Positions 26,810 through 35,922 are shown, counted from the stretch's first letter. The stretch is 64,000 bases of DNA from Microbacterium rhizosphaerae (GCF_034120055.1 NZ_CP139368.1:310001-374000); one strand, 5' to 3'. Made by a program: numbers and translations. The notes: generated by a model from the letters alone, not told the origin.

Positions 26810-27514
26810 ATGAAGCTGCTGCTCACCTCCGGAGGTGTGACGAACGACTCCATCCGGAATGCATTGGTGGACCTGCTGGGCAAGCCGATCGCGGAGAGCA
26901 CGGCCCTGTTCATCCCCACCGCGCAGTGGGGGCAGCCGCAGTGCTCGCCCGAGTCGGTGTGGATGTCTGTCGCCGATCACTGGCAGGGTGAGGGGGGCTT
27001 GACCGGCATGGGATGGAAATCGGTCGGGGTTCTCGAGCTCACGGCGTTGCCGAGCATCGGCGAGGACCGCTGGGTGCCCTGGGTGCGCGACGCGGACGTG
27101 CTGCTCGTCGACGGCGGTGAGGCGGTCTACCTCGCGACGTGGATGCGGGAGTCCGGCCTCGCCGACCTCCTCCCATCCCTCGGCGACACCGTGTGGGTCG
27201 GCGTGAGCGCGGGGAGCATGGTCATGACACCGCGCATCGGCGACGAATTCGTCGACTGGAAGCCCGGCGAGGGCGACGAGACCCTCGGCGTCGTCGACTT
27301 CTCGATCTTCCCGCATCTCGACTACCCGGGCTGGTCGGGCAACACGATGGACCGCGCACGGGATTGGGCGACGCGCATCCCGGGCACCGCCTACGCGATC
27401 GACGACCAGACCGCGATCTCGGTCGTCGACGGCACCGCCGGGGTCATCTCGGAGGGGCACTGGCAGCTCTTCCGCGATGGCGTCGCCAGCGAGCCGACGC
27501 CGGCCGGAGGCTGA
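26810..27514 (+). CDS. Peptidase E-like (S51 family) protein
   Basis: This 234-residue protein resembles the PepE/S51 class I glutamine amidotransferase-like fold: N-terminal MKLLLTSGGVTNDSI, the loop VLLVDGGEAVYLATWM and the nucleophile-elbow GVSAGSMVMTPRIGDE, where Ser is the nucleophile. A His in FSIFPHLDYPG fits the catalytic dyad. PepE enzymes cut Asp-X dipeptides, but this subgroup's substrate is untested. It starts 59 bp after the TSPO gene behind purine-rich GAAAGAG repeats, and lies 2 bp before the next gene. Confidence 0.8.
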   Translation: MKLLLTSGGVTNDSIRNALVDLLGKPIAESTALFIPTAQWGQPQCSPESVWMSVADHWQGEGGLTGMGWKSVGVLELTALPSIGEDRWVPWVRDADVLLVDGGEAVYLATWMRESGLADLLPSLGDTVWVGVSAGSMVMTPRIGDEFVDWKPGEGDETLGVVDFSIFPHLDYPGWSGNTMDRARDWATRIPGTAYAIDDQTAISVVDGTAGVISEGHWQLFRDGVASEPTPAGG

Positions 27515-27516
27515 AC

Positions 27517-28080
27517 ATGCGCAAGGTGACCTACTCACTCGGGCTGTCGCTCGACGGATACGTGAGGGGGCCGGATGGCCGCTTCGACTGGTCGGCGCCG
27601 GACGACGAGATCTTCGCATTCGTCACCCAGGAGATCCAGCTGGACGGAGTCCATCTGCTCGGACGGCGGCTCTACGAGACGATGCTCGTCTGGGAGGACG
27701 ACGAGCAGGTCGCGCAGTTCGGCGACGCACTGCAGGAGTGGGCAGCGATGTGGCGGCGGCTGCCGAAGGTCGTGTTCTCGAGGTCGATCGACGCGGTCCA
27801 GGGCAACGCCCGCCTGGCCACGGGCAGCCTCGCCGATGAGATCGAGCGCCTGAAGGCCGAACCGGGGGAGGGGGACATCGCCATCGGCGGGGCCGAGCTC
27901 GCCGGGCAGGCGATCGACGCGGGACTCGTCGACGAATTCCGGATGCGGGTCCACCCTGTGGTCGTCGGCGGCGGCACGACGTACTTCCCGCATCACGATC
28001 GCCGCGACGACCTCGAGCTGCTCGAGTCCCGGACGTTCGGCTCGGGCGTGGTCTTCCTGCGGTATCGCGTCATCCACTGA
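27517..28080 (+). CDS. Dihydrofolate reductase family protein (RibD C-terminal type)
   Basis: This 187-residue protein matches the RibD_C fold (VTYSLGLSLDGYVRGPDGRF, LLGRRLYETMLVWE, DIAIGGAELAGQAIDAGLVD, RMRVHPVVVGGGTTYFP). These small stand-alone proteins bind NADPH by homology; their substrates are mostly unknown. It is two bases after the peptidase E-like gene, so both are probably co-transcribed. Confidence 0.85.
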   Translation: MRKVTYSLGLSLDGYVRGPDGRFDWSAPDDEIFAFVTQEIQLDGVHLLGRRLYETMLVWEDDEQVAQFGDALQEWAAMWRRLPKVVFSRSIDAVQGNARLATGSLADEIERLKAEPGEGDIAIGGAELAGQAIDAGLVDEFRMRVHPVVVGGGTTYFPHHDRRDDLELLESRTFGSGVVFLRYRVIH

Positions 28081-28164
28081 GGGGTTCCGCGCGTGGGGCC
28101 CGGCCCCTAGGCTCGGGCGCATCCGGCTCCGGAGCGCGCGCAGCGCGCCGACGAAAGGAACACC

Positions 28165-28731
28165 GTGCAGACGCTCAAGATCGATTTCATCACGTCGCTC
28201 GACGGCTACGGCGCCGCAGCAGGATGGCCCGGCCTGTGGGGCGTGTGGGGCAAGGAGTACCTCGACTGGCTCGCGACCTCGCCCGAGAAGGACGACCCGC
28301 TGCTCATGGGTGCGACGACGTATCGGCTGATGTCGAGCTTCACCGCCGAGGGGGAGCGCGGCACCGAGGCGCTCGACGGCATCCCGAAGTACGTCTTCTC
28401 CTCCACCCTCGACGAGCCGCTCGCCTGGGCGAACTCCACGCTCGTCTCGACGGACGCGGTCGAGCACGTGCGCCGGCTGAAGGAGGAGTCCGACCGACCC
28501 TTGCGCACTCTCGGAAGCGTCGCCCTCTGCCGATCGCTGCTTCTGGCCGGGCTGGTCGATCGCTACCGGGTCTGCATCTTCCCCGTGATCACCGGCGCGA
28601 CCGGGCAAGAGCGCATCTACGACGGCTACCCGGATGTCCGCCTCGAGCTGGTGGAGGCGCGGACCTTCGACAAGGCCGTCCAGCTCCTCGAGTATGTGCC
28701 CACGGTGCTCGAGGAGCCGCCGGGGGCCTGA
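28165..28731 (+). CDS. Dihydrofolate reductase family protein (RibD C-terminal type), second copy
   Basis: This 188-residue protein is a second RibD_C-type reductase (LKIDFITSLDGYGAAAGWPG, LLMGATTYRLMSSF, RTLGSVALCRSLLLAGLVDR, FPVITGATGQERIY). It is clearly divergent from the preceding copy, so recent duplication is unlikely. GTG at 28165 follows GAAAGGAACACC. The role is unknown beyond the fold. Confidence 0.82.
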   Translation: MQTLKIDFITSLDGYGAAAGWPGLWGVWGKEYLDWLATSPEKDDPLLMGATTYRLMSSFTAEGERGTEALDGIPKYVFSSTLDEPLAWANSTLVSTDAVEHVRRLKEESDRPLRTLGSVALCRSLLLAGLVDRYRVCIFPVITGATGQERIYDGYPDVRLELVEARTFDKAVQLLEYVPTVLEEPPGA

Positions 28732-28762
28732 GACGTCCCATGCGGGCTCGCACATCGGGGCG

Positions 28763-28768
28763 TAGGCT
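28763..28768 (+). promoter_or_regulatory. -10 hexamer TAGGCT before MDR reductase
   Basis: It ends 6 nt before the GTG at 28775, consistent with a leaderless transcript. Confidence 0.45.
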
Positions 28769-28774
28769 CGGCGG

Positions 28775-29752
28775 GTGCGCGCACTCATCCACTCCGAATT
28801 CGGAGACCCCGCCCAGGTACTCAGCGTCGAAGAACTGCCCGTTCCCGAGCCCGGACCGCGCGAGGTGCGGATCAGGGTCATCCTCGCCACGATCCACAAC
28901 CACGACCTGTGGACCGTGCGCGGCACCTACGGCTACAAGCCGCAGCTGCCGGCCCGCGCCGGCACCGAGGCCGTCGGCATCGTGGACGCCGTCGGGCCGG
29001 AGGTCGAGGGCATCGAGGTCGGTCAGCGCGTCGCGACGGGCGGGACGTTCGGCACGTGGGCCGAGTACGTCATCGCGAAGGCGGGGGCCGTCGTCCCCGT
29101 TCCCGACAGCATCCCCGACGAGATCGCGGCCCAGCTCATCGCCATGCCCTTCAGCGCGATCACGCTCGTGGACTTCCTCGGCGTGGAGTCCGGCGACGTC
29201 GTCCTGCAGAACACCGCGAACGGCACCGTCGGTCGCCTCGTCGCCCAGATCGGGGCGAGCCGTGGCATCACGGTGATCGGCATCGTTCGCCGCGCGTCGG
29301 ATGTCGACGAACTCGCGTCCGCGGGCATCTCGAACATCGTCTCCACCGACGATGACGGCTGGAAGGATCGCGTGCGCGAGCTCGCCGGCGACCGGCCGAT
29401 CCGGGCTGCCGTCGACTCTGTCGGCGGCTCCGCGGCCGGCGATCTGCTGCACCTCCTCGGAGACGGCGGCACCCTCGTCTCGTTCGGGGCGATGGCGTCG
29501 GACCGCATGCAGCTCTCCTCCGGCGACCTCATCTTCAAGCAAGCGGTCGTGAAGGGGTTCTGGGGCTCGAAGGTGTCGGCGGCGATGCCCGGCGACACCC
29601 AGCGGGCGCTGTTCGGCGAGCTGTTCCAGCTGGTCGGCTCCGGCCGGCTGACGCTGCCGGTGGACAGCATCCATCCCCTCGACGACATCGCCGGCGCGGT
29701 GGCGGCCAGCACACGACAGGGGCGCGTCGGGAAGGTGCTGCTGCGGCCCTGA
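28775..29752 (+). CDS. Zinc-independent medium-chain dehydrogenase/quinone oxidoreductase
   Basis: This 325-residue protein has the MDR architecture: a GroES-like N-terminal half (VEELPVPEPGPREVRIRV, GTEAVGIVDAVGPEVEGIEV) and a Rossmann half (VLQNTANGTVGRLVAQIGAS). Zinc-binding Cys residues are absent. It resembles the enoyl reductase/quinone reductase branch that uses NADPH to reduce activated double bonds or quinones. It stands alone, converging with the deazaflavin oxidoreductase gene. Confidence 0.85.
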   Translation: MRALIHSEFGDPAQVLSVEELPVPEPGPREVRIRVILATIHNHDLWTVRGTYGYKPQLPARAGTEAVGIVDAVGPEVEGIEVGQRVATGGTFGTWAEYVIAKAGAVVPVPDSIPDEIAAQLIAMPFSAITLVDFLGVESGDVVLQNTANGTVGRLVAQIGASRGITVIGIVRRASDVDELASAGISNIVSTDDDGWKDRVRELAGDRPIRAAVDSVGGSAAGDLLHLLGDGGTLVSFGAMASDRMQLSSGDLIFKQAVVKGFWGSKVSAAMPGDTQRALFGELFQLVGSGRLTLPVDSIHPLDDIAGAVAASTRQGRVGKVLLRP

Positions 29753-29753
29753 G

Positions 29754-30176
29754 TCAGCGGCGGTGCAGGAAGAGCACGGGGATGATCCTGCTGGTCTTCT
29801 TCTCGTAGTCGCGGAACCCCTGGCTCGCGGCGGTGAACTTCTCCCAGGCGGCGTCGCGGGCCTGTCCCTTGAGCTCCTCGGCGCGCACCGCGACGAGGTC
29901 GGCCTCGCCCGGCACCTCGATGGTGACATCGGGATGGGCGAGCAGGTTGTGGTACCAGGCCGGGTTCTCGGGTGCACCGCCCTTGGATGCCGCGATGAGC
30001 CAGCCGTCGCCCTCGGGGATGGCCCTGACGGGTGCGATCCGCTCCGCGCCCGTCTTCGCACCGACATGGTGGAGGAGCACGAGGGCGCGCCCGAACGGCG
30101 GCGACTCGACGAGACCGTCATGGGCGCGGAATTGGTCGATGATCTGCTGGTTCCAATTCGCGTGCGGGTCGCTCAT
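29754..30176 (-). CDS. Deazaflavin (F420)-dependent nitroreductase family protein
   Basis: This 140-residue protein matches the DDN-like split beta-barrel family: NWNQQIIDQFRAHDGLVE, LLHHVGAKTGAERIAPVR, WLIAASKGGAPENPAWYHNL and HPDVTIEVPGEADLVAVRAE. Family members bind F420 and reduce varied substrates, sometimes activating nitro-drugs. ATG at 30176 is chosen because the family starts there. It is divergent from a MarR-type regulator that may control it. Confidence 0.87.
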   Translation of the reverse strand: MSDPHANWNQQIIDQFRAHDGLVESPPFGRALVLLHHVGAKTGAERIAPVRAIPEGDGWLIAASKGGAPENPAWYHNLLAHPDVTIEVPGEADLVAVRAEELKGQARDAAWEKFTAASQGFRDYEKKTSRIIPVLFLHRR

Positions 30177-30253
30177 GAGCACTCCTGTCAGCCGGCGGCT
30201 CGGGATGCGGGCGAGCCCGCAGTCACATTGTCTCCCGAATCGTCGCTTATGAA

Positions 30254-30272
30254 TTGACACATCTGTCTGTCA
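30254..30272. promoter_or_regulatory. -35 element overlapping a TGACA/TGTCA inverted repeat
   Basis: A consensus -35 TTGACA (30254-30259) overlaps the inverted repeat TGACA (30255-30259), 8 nt, TGTCA (30268-30272). It lies between the deazaflavin oxidoreductase and MarR-type genes and is a good candidate operator for the MarR-type protein. Confidence 0.45.
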
Positions 30273-30302
30273 TTACAGTCATTTGTGCGTTACGCTCGCC
30301 GC

Positions 30303-30770
30303 ATGAGCACGATGGACGAACGGCTGGCGTACGCCGATCGTGTCGCAGCGGTATGGTCTGCCCGCTACCGGGTCGCCCCGATCACGGGTCGGATCGCCGG
30401 TTACCTCTTCGTCTGCGAGCCGGCGCATCCATCGATCGATGAGCTCGCGGCGGCACTTCAGGCCAGCCGCAGCGCCGTCGTCGGCGGAGTGCGGGAGCTC
30501 GAGGCGCGGCGATGGGTGCGTCGCTCCCGCTCCGCAGGAGAGCGCGCCGACCGGGTGAGTCTCGTCTTCGATCGGACGCGCGGCTTCGATCCCGCACCGT
30601 ACCTCGAGGCCGCGGCGATCGCGGAGGACGGACTCGTGCTGGTGGCCGACTCCGCCACCGAGCAGCGCGCGGTGCTGGAGGAGACCGCATCACTCAACAG
30701 GTACCTCGCCGAGCAGCTGCCGCGTCTGCTCGACGACTGGATCGCGCAGCGAGCGGATCGCGGTCGATGA
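30303..30770 (+). CDS. MarR/GbsR-type winged-helix regulator
   Basis: This 155-residue protein has a winged helix-turn-helix (residues about 22-80: ITGRIAGYLFVCEPAHPSID, ELAAALQASRSAVVGGVREL, RSAGERADRVSL) and a helical C-terminal dimerisation part. It probably represses its own gene and the divergent oxidoreductase. Its stop overlaps the ATG of the alpha/beta hydrolase in ATGA, so the hydrolase is co-expressed. Confidence 0.82.
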   Translation: MSTMDERLAYADRVAAVWSARYRVAPITGRIAGYLFVCEPAHPSIDELAAALQASRSAVVGGVRELEARRWVRRSRSAGERADRVSLVFDRTRGFDPAPYLEAAAIAEDGLVLVADSATEQRAVLEETASLNRYLAEQLPRLLDDWIAQRADRGR

Positions 30771-31651
30771 CGACGCATCCGAGTCGGAGCGAGGTCACGG
30801 TGGGGGATGACCGTCGCGTCGCGTGGCACGACGTGGGCGACCCCGCGGGTCGGCCGTGCCTGTTCCTCCCCGGCTCGTCGAGTTCGGGGCTCGCGGGTCT
30901 CGCGCTCGACGCGGCGGCGAAGGATGCGGGCATCCGCCTCATCGCCCTCGACCGGCCGGGCCTCGGCAGGTCCGGCCGTGCGCCGGTACGCAGGCTCGTC
31001 GACTGGCCCGACGACGTGGCCGAGCTGCTGGATCAGCTGGAGATCGGCCGCGTCGGGGTGCTCGGGCACTCGGCGGGCGGGGCCTTCGCGCTCGCGGTCG
31101 CGTACCGGCTGACGGACCGGGTCTCCGCGACCGTCGTGTGCGCCGGCTCCGGCCCCTACAGCGAGGAGTGGTTCCGCGATCGGGCCCGGATGTCTCGCAC
31201 CTCCCGGATGTACTACGGCATGGCGCTGCGCGCGCCCACCGTGTTCGGGCGGCTGATGGCATCCAGCACGCCCCGGACGCAGAAGGGCATCGACCGCACC
31301 ATCGCCCTCGTCGCGCGCGGCTCGTCGCCCGACGCTCGCTTCGCGCGCGAGCAGCCCGAGCGGATGCGGATATCGCTGGAGGCCGTCGCCGACGGATTCC
31401 GCGACGGGCCGGAGGGGCCGACGGATGAGGCGCGGATGATCTGCAGCCCGTGGGGCTTCGAGGTCGCGGATGTCCAGGCTCACGTCGAATGGTGGCACGG
31501 CGAGCAGGACGGCAACGTGCACCCGGCCGCAGGTCGCGCCATGGCGGCTCGGCTGCCGCACGTGACCGCGCACTTCGTCGACGGCGGACACGCGCTGCTC
31601 TTCGAGCGGAGCGGGCCGATCCTCGAAGGCATGCGCGCCGACCGGCCGTGA
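30767..31651 (+). CDS. Alpha/beta-fold hydrolase
   Basis: This 294-residue enzyme has an oxyanion stretch FLPGSSSSG, the region LDRPGLGRSGRAP, the nucleophile elbow VLGHSAGGAFALAVAYR (Ser) and a C-terminal His in VDGGHALLFE; an Asp near EWWHGEQDGNVHPAAG completes the triad. The substrate is unknown. It is translationally coupled to the MarR-type regulator. Confidence 0.87.
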   Translation: MTTHPSRSEVTVGDDRRVAWHDVGDPAGRPCLFLPGSSSSGLAGLALDAAAKDAGIRLIALDRPGLGRSGRAPVRRLVDWPDDVAELLDQLEIGRVGVLGHSAGGAFALAVAYRLTDRVSATVVCAGSGPYSEEWFRDRARMSRTSRMYYGMALRAPTVFGRLMASSTPRTQKGIDRTIALVARGSSPDARFAREQPERMRISLEAVADGFRDGPEGPTDEARMICSPWGFEVADVQAHVEWWHGEQDGNVHPAAGRAMAARLPHVTAHFVDGGHALLFERSGPILEGMRADRP

Positions 31652-31683
31652 CGACTGGTCGTCACCCGCGGCATCCCGGTCAG

Positions 31684-31689
31684 TACTGT
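31684..31689 (+). promoter_or_regulatory. -10 hexamer TACTGT
   Basis: It ends 6 nt before the ATG at 31696 with no ribosome site; leaderless promoter candidate. Confidence 0.4.
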
Positions 31690-31695
31690 GGCCGT

Positions 31696-32388
31696 ATGGT
31701 CTCGGTCGGGCGCGCGCTCTCGTGGTGGGCGCGCGACTACGCGTATGCGGGGTACTGGCAGGTCCGCGGCACGCTGACGCCGGGATCGAGGTCGGAACTC
31801 GCCACCGGCGCCGGCCGGCCCGTCGTCATGCTGCCGGGCGTCTGGGAGACGTGGGGATTCCTGCGGCCGCTCATCGATCCGCTGCATGCGGCCGGACACC
31901 CCGTGCATGTCGTTCCGGACCTGCGCCGGAACGGCCGGCCGGTTCCAGAGACCGCCGAGACCGTCGCGGCGATGCTCGCCGACCTCGATCTGCGCGACGT
32001 CGTCCTCGTGGCGCACAGCAAGGGCGGCCTCATCGGCAAGTACCTCATGGTCGAGCTCGACCCTGAGCAGCGCGTGCGCTCGATGGTCGCCGTCTGCACG
32101 CCGTTCGGCGGCTCCGACTATGCGCGCTACATGGTGTCGCGCACGCTGCGGGCCTTCGCACCGAACGAACCCACCACGCTGCGGCTGCAGGAGCAGCTCG
32201 AGGTGAACTCGCGCATCACGACGATCACGGGGGTGTTCGACCCGCACATCCCGAAGACCGTGCAGCTCGACGGCGCGCGCAATCTGACACTCGACGACGG
32301 CGGGCACTTCCGGATCATGGAGAACCCCGAGGTCATCCGGACGGTGCTCGAGGTCGCCGCGGGCGAGTGGCCGCCCACCGCGCGCTGA
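31696..32388 (+). CDS. Alpha/beta-fold esterase/lipase-like protein
   Basis: This 230-residue protein has the lipase-like VVMLPGVWETWGFLRPLID, the elbow VVLVAHSKGGLIGKYLM (Ser nucleophile in HSKGG), VVAVCTPFGGSDYARYM and a C-terminal GGHFRIMENPEV with the likely His. It has no obvious signal peptide. Resembles actinobacterial triacylglycerol-lipase-like cytoplasmic esterases. Confidence 0.83.
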   Translation: MVSVGRALSWWARDYAYAGYWQVRGTLTPGSRSELATGAGRPVVMLPGVWETWGFLRPLIDPLHAAGHPVHVVPDLRRNGRPVPETAETVAAMLADLDLRDVVLVAHSKGGLIGKYLMVELDPEQRVRSMVAVCTPFGGSDYARYMVSRTLRAFAPNEPTTLRLQEQLEVNSRITTITGVFDPHIPKTVQLDGARNLTLDDGGHFRIMENPEVIRTVLEVAAGEWPPTAR

Positions 32389-32421
32389 CGCAGGGGGTGG
32401 CATCCATCGCCCGTCCGCCGA

Positions 32422-34296
32422 TCAGGGGACGATGATGTCGAATCCCGGGTCACTCGCGGTGAGCACCGCGGTGAGGGATGCGAGGACGGATGCGTCGCCC
32501 GAGAGCTCGACGCCAGGGCTGGCGCTGTCGCCGCCGACGAGCGCCAGCAGGCGCGGCTTCGTCAGGGCCAGCGTCGCGCCCGCCGTCGACGCATCCGCCG
32601 GCTTGGCGATGTAGACGAGCACCCCGTTGCGCAGCGTCACGCGGAAGTTGCGGCCTTCGTCCGTCACGGTGATGTCGAGCGCGAGGTCGAGGTCCCAGGC
32701 CCGCGGGCCGTCGACCGAGATCGCGACCGCGTCGAGCAGCTGCTCCGTGGTCAGCTGCGCCAGGATGCCGGGTGCGGCGGCTGTGGCCGGTGTGCCGAAG
32801 TTGCCCTCCCGCAGCTCGGTCGCACCCGAGAGGAAGAAGTTCCGCCACGTGGCGTTCTCGGCGCCGTAGGCGAGCTGCTCGAGCGTCGCCGCGTAGAGGT
32901 CGCGCGCGCCCGCGTGGTCGGAGTCGGTGAACACGGCGTGATCGAGGAGGGTCGCGGCCCAACGGAAGTCGCCCTCGTCGTACGCCACGTGCGCGAGCTC
33001 CACGACGCGGTCGATACCGCCGATCGCCGCCACATAGCGTTCGGCCTGCGCCTTCGGCGGGTGGGGCCAGAGGCGAGCCGGATTGCCGTCGAACCAGCCC
33101 ATGTACCGCTGGTAGATCGCCTTCACGTTGTGGCTGACGCTGCCGTAATACCCGCGCGCATGCCAGGCGTTCTCGAGGGCGGGGGGCAGCTGGATCTCCT
33201 CGGCGATCTCCGCACCGGTCATGCCCCGGTTGAGCATGCGGAGGGTCTGGTCGTGGAGGTAGGCGTAGAGGTCGCGCTGCAGGCCGAGGAACTCGCGCAG
33301 CTCGGCGTTGCCCCACGTGGGCCAGTGATGGGATGCGAACACGACGTCCGCGCGGTCGCCGTAGCGCTCGATCGCCTCGGTGAGATACCCCGACCACCCG
33401 TGCGGGTCGCGCACCAGCGCTCCACGGAGAGTCAGCAGGTTGTGCAGCGTGTGCGTCGCGTTCTCGGCCATGCACAGCGCGCGCAGTTGCGGGAACAGGA
33501 AGTGCATCTCGGCCGGAGCCTCGGTGCTCGGGGCCATCTGGAACTCGATCTCGACGCCGTCGATCGTGTGGGTCTCGCCCGTCCTCGAGATCTCGAGCGT
33601 CGGCGGGATGATGCCCGGATGACCGGTGGAGGTCGTCGGGCCGAGACCGGCGCCGACCGCCCCGCGTGGTCCGCGCGCGAGAGCCGCGCCGTACATGTAG
33701 CCCGCCCGCCGGGACATCGCGGTGCCGGCGAAGACGTTCTCGGCCACCGCCTCGGCGACGGTGCCCTCGGGTGCGATGATCTGCACGGCTCCCGAGGCGA
33801 CCTCGTCCTCGCTGACGATTCCGAGCACGCCGCCGAAGTGGTCGACGTGGCTGTGCGAGAAGATGACGGCCTTCACCGGCCGGTCGCCTCGGTGCCGGCG
33901 GTAGAGCTCGAGGGCGGTCGCCGCCGTCTCCTTCGAGATCAGCGGGTCGATGACGATGACCCCGCTGTCCGACTCGACGAAGCTGACGTTCGACAGGTCG
34001 AATCCACGCACTTGGTAGATGCCCGGAACGACCTCGAACAAGCCGTGCTTCGCGGCGAGCGTTGACTGCCGCCAGAGGCTCGGGTGGACGGTGTCGGGGG
34101 ATTCGCCCGTGAGGAAGTCGAAGCTGTCGGCATCCCACACCGTCTTGCCCTCCGCGTCGCGGATGAGGCACGGGCTCAGTGTGCCGACGAATCCCCGCTC
34201 GACCGCCTCGATATCGCGCGCATCCGCGAAGGGCAGCGATGCACGCGCCGCCGCCTGCTGTTCCACGATCGTCGGGTGCGCGTCGTTCTGGCCCAC
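32422..34296 (-). CDS. Alkyl sulfatase (MBL-fold, SdsA-like)
   Basis: This 624-residue enzyme has the metallo-beta-lactamase metal motif HSHVDH (148-153) and further metal ligands in MAENATHTLHNLL and FASHHWPTWGN. A dimerisation domain (ALENAWHARGYYGSVSHNVK and helices after it) and a C-terminal SCP2-like domain (from about 500) complete the SdsA/BDS1 layout. Such enzymes hydrolyse alkyl sulfate esters, with sulfate release. There is no signal peptide, so it acts inside the cell. GTG at 34296 follows GGAGG at 5 nt and gives the family length, although the frame extends further upstream. Confidence 0.88.
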   Translation of the reverse strand: MGQNDAHPTIVEQQAAARASLPFADARDIEAVERGFVGTLSPCLIRDAEGKTVWDADSFDFLTGESPDTVHPSLWRQSTLAAKHGLFEVVPGIYQVRGFDLSNVSFVESDSGVIVIDPLISKETAATALELYRRHRGDRPVKAVIFSHSHVDHFGGVLGIVSEDEVASGAVQIIAPEGTVAEAVAENVFAGTAMSRRAGYMYGAALARGPRGAVGAGLGPTTSTGHPGIIPPTLEISRTGETHTIDGVEIEFQMAPSTEAPAEMHFLFPQLRALCMAENATHTLHNLLTLRGALVRDPHGWSGYLTEAIERYGDRADVVFASHHWPTWGNAELREFLGLQRDLYAYLHDQTLRMLNRGMTGAEIAEEIQLPPALENAWHARGYYGSVSHNVKAIYQRYMGWFDGNPARLWPHPPKAQAERYVAAIGGIDRVVELAHVAYDEGDFRWAATLLDHAVFTDSDHAGARDLYAATLEQLAYGAENATWRNFFLSGATELREGNFGTPATAAAPGILAQLTTEQLLDAVAISVDGPRAWDLDLALDITVTDEGRNFRVTLRNGVLVYIAKPADASTAGATLALTKPRLLALVGGDSASPGVELSGDASVLASLTAVLTASDPGFDIIVP

Positions 34297-34421
34297 GATG
34301 TCCTCCAGGATGAGAGGCCGATGGGCGAGAGCGGTCCGCCCGACTTCAGCGTGGCATAGGGCGACCCCGCTTGTTAAGCGTCGAAGGCGTCCGCGGACGT
34401 GAACATCCGGAGAGGGATGCC

Positions 34422-34832
34422 TCAGCCGGCGCTGACAGCCTGCCCGCAGATGCCGCACACTCCCGTGGGCGGGACCTCGACGAAGCAGTCCGGGCAGATC
34501 GCCCGCGGCCGCTCGACGCTCGGCGTGCGGCGCGGCGCGCGCTCGACCGACGAGCGCGGAGACGAGCGGCGTGCGGCCGTGGCCGGAGGAGCAGGAGTCG
34601 CCGCCGGGGCCTCGAACACAGGGACATGCTCGGCGCAGTAGAACCGCACATCACCGTCGTGGTGGTTCGGGTGGTGGCCCTTGACCGCCCACAGCTCGGT
34701 GCGGGGCCACGGATCCGAGCCGAACCCGCATCCCGAGCACCGGGCCGGGTCGCCGGGCAGGATGTCGGCCACCAGCACCGGCGTGTTGAACGGGAGGGAG
34801 CCGCGCCAGTCCGCGCTCGAAGTCACCTTCAT
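34422..34832 (-). CDS. Small zinc-ribbon protein
   Basis: This 136-residue protein has an N-terminal domain with Cys pair ARCSGCGFG and histidines in VKGHHPNHHDGDVRFYCAEH, a Pro/Ala/Arg linker (75-112), and a C-terminal zinc ribbon CPDC-11-residue spacing-CGICG. The arrangement suggests two structural zinc sites. Similar proteins are widespread in Microbacteriaceae but without a reliable function. It is divergent from the regulator at 34894. Confidence 0.7.
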   Translation of the reverse strand: MKVTSSADWRGSLPFNTPVLVADILPGDPARCSGCGFGSDPWPRTELWAVKGHHPNHHDGDVRFYCAEHVPVFEAPAATPAPPATAARRSSPRSSVERAPRRTPSVERPRAICPDCFVEVPPTGVCGICGQAVSAG

Positions 34833-34871
34833 GTGCCACCATCTCCGCGGGCGAACAAACCCGTCCCGTTA

Positions 34872-34887
34872 ACGGTAACCGTATAGT
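34872..34887 (+). promoter_or_regulatory. ACGGT-A-ACCGT palindrome overlapping a -10 TATAGT
   Basis: The palindrome spans 34872-34882 and the -10 TATAGT 34882-34887, ending 6 nt before the ATG at 34894. A protein bound here would block this leaderless promoter, so autoregulation is plausible. Confidence 0.5.
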
Positions 34888-34893
34888 TGTGCC

Positions 34894-35907
34894 ATGGCCG
34901 ACCCCCGTGGCGGTTCGGTGCCGGTGGGCTCTCTCGCAGGCCTCGACGTCGATCCGAGCGCGGAACAGGTCTACCGGGCCATCGTTTCGGGCGGGGCTGC
35001 CGACCGCGCCGGCATCGCCGCCCGACTGAGGATGTCGCCCGCCGAGACGGATGCCCGGATCGCAGCACTCGCTCACGCGGGACTCGTCGACGTCGACGTC
35101 GACGGCCGCATCGAGGCGCTGCCGCCGACTCTGGCCTTCGGCGGTCTGCTCGCGCGGCGTGAGCAGCAGATCCGAGACGCCCGGGTGGCGCTCGATGAAC
35201 TGGCCGACGAATACCGCCGAGCCCGTGAGCTGAAGGTCTCCGACGGCATCGAGATCGTTCGAGGCCGCCGAGAGATCGCCAGCTGGATCAACTACCTCCT
35301 CCTGTCCGGTAGCGAACAATTCCGACTGTTCGCCAAGCCGCCGTTCGCGGTCTTCGGCCTCTCCGAGAGCGACACCGAGCGCGAAGTGGCGGGCCGCGGT
35401 CTGCGCGAGCGGATCATCATCGAACGCATCGTGCTCGACGAGCCGGCGGCGGAGAAGGACCTGCTCACCTCCCTCGATCGCGGGCAGGAGATCCGGATGG
35501 TGCAGTCGCTGCCGGGGAAGCTTCTCATCGTCGACGACTCGGCGGCCATCGTGCAACTCGACGAGGGCGGGCCGGCGCACTCCGAGATCGCGGTCGTGCG
35601 GTCCGGCGGGCTACTGGACTGCCTGACGTTCAGCTTCGAGAGCCTGTGGCGCTCGGCGATGCAGCTGCGGGAGGGCCCGGGCGGCACCGTTGATCCTTCT
35701 CTCGTGTCGCCGAATGACCTCGCCGACCCGGCGGACCGCGAAGTGCTCACACTGCTGCTGGCCGGGTACACCGACGCCGCGGTCGCCATGCGACTCGGGA
35801 TCAGTCAGCGGACGGTGCAGCGACGCGTCCGACGACTCATGGACTTGGCCGGGACCGACTCCCGCGTGCTCCTCGGATGGCATGCACGGGACCGCGGCTG
35901 GCTGTAG
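34894..35907 (+). CDS. LuxR-type regulator with TrmB-like N-terminal part
   Basis: This 337-residue protein has an N-terminal winged-helix-like segment (17-80, AEQVYRAIVSGGAADRAGIA), a coiled region, a middle ligand-like domain (GIEIVRGRREIASWINYLLL) and a C-terminal LuxR-type helix-turn-helix (about 285-330: VLTLLLAGYTDAAVAMRLGI, SQRTVQRRVRRLMDLAG). This layout is typical of actinobacterial regulators often found beside secreted peptidases. It converges with the large subtilase gene at a shared terminator and may regulate it. Confidence 0.8.
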   Translation: MADPRGGSVPVGSLAGLDVDPSAEQVYRAIVSGGAADRAGIAARLRMSPAETDARIAALAHAGLVDVDVDGRIEALPPTLAFGGLLARREQQIRDARVALDELADEYRRARELKVSDGIEIVRGRREIASWINYLLLSGSEQFRLFAKPPFAVFGLSESDTEREVAGRGLRERIIIERIVLDEPAAEKDLLTSLDRGQEIRMVQSLPGKLLIVDDSAAIVQLDEGGPAHSEIAVVRSGGLLDCLTFSFESLWRSAMQLREGPGGTVDPSLVSPNDLADPADREVLTLLLAGYTDAAVAMRLGISQRTVQRRVRRLMDLAGTDSRVLLGWHARDRGWL

Positions 35908-35922
35908 ACGACACAGAACACA

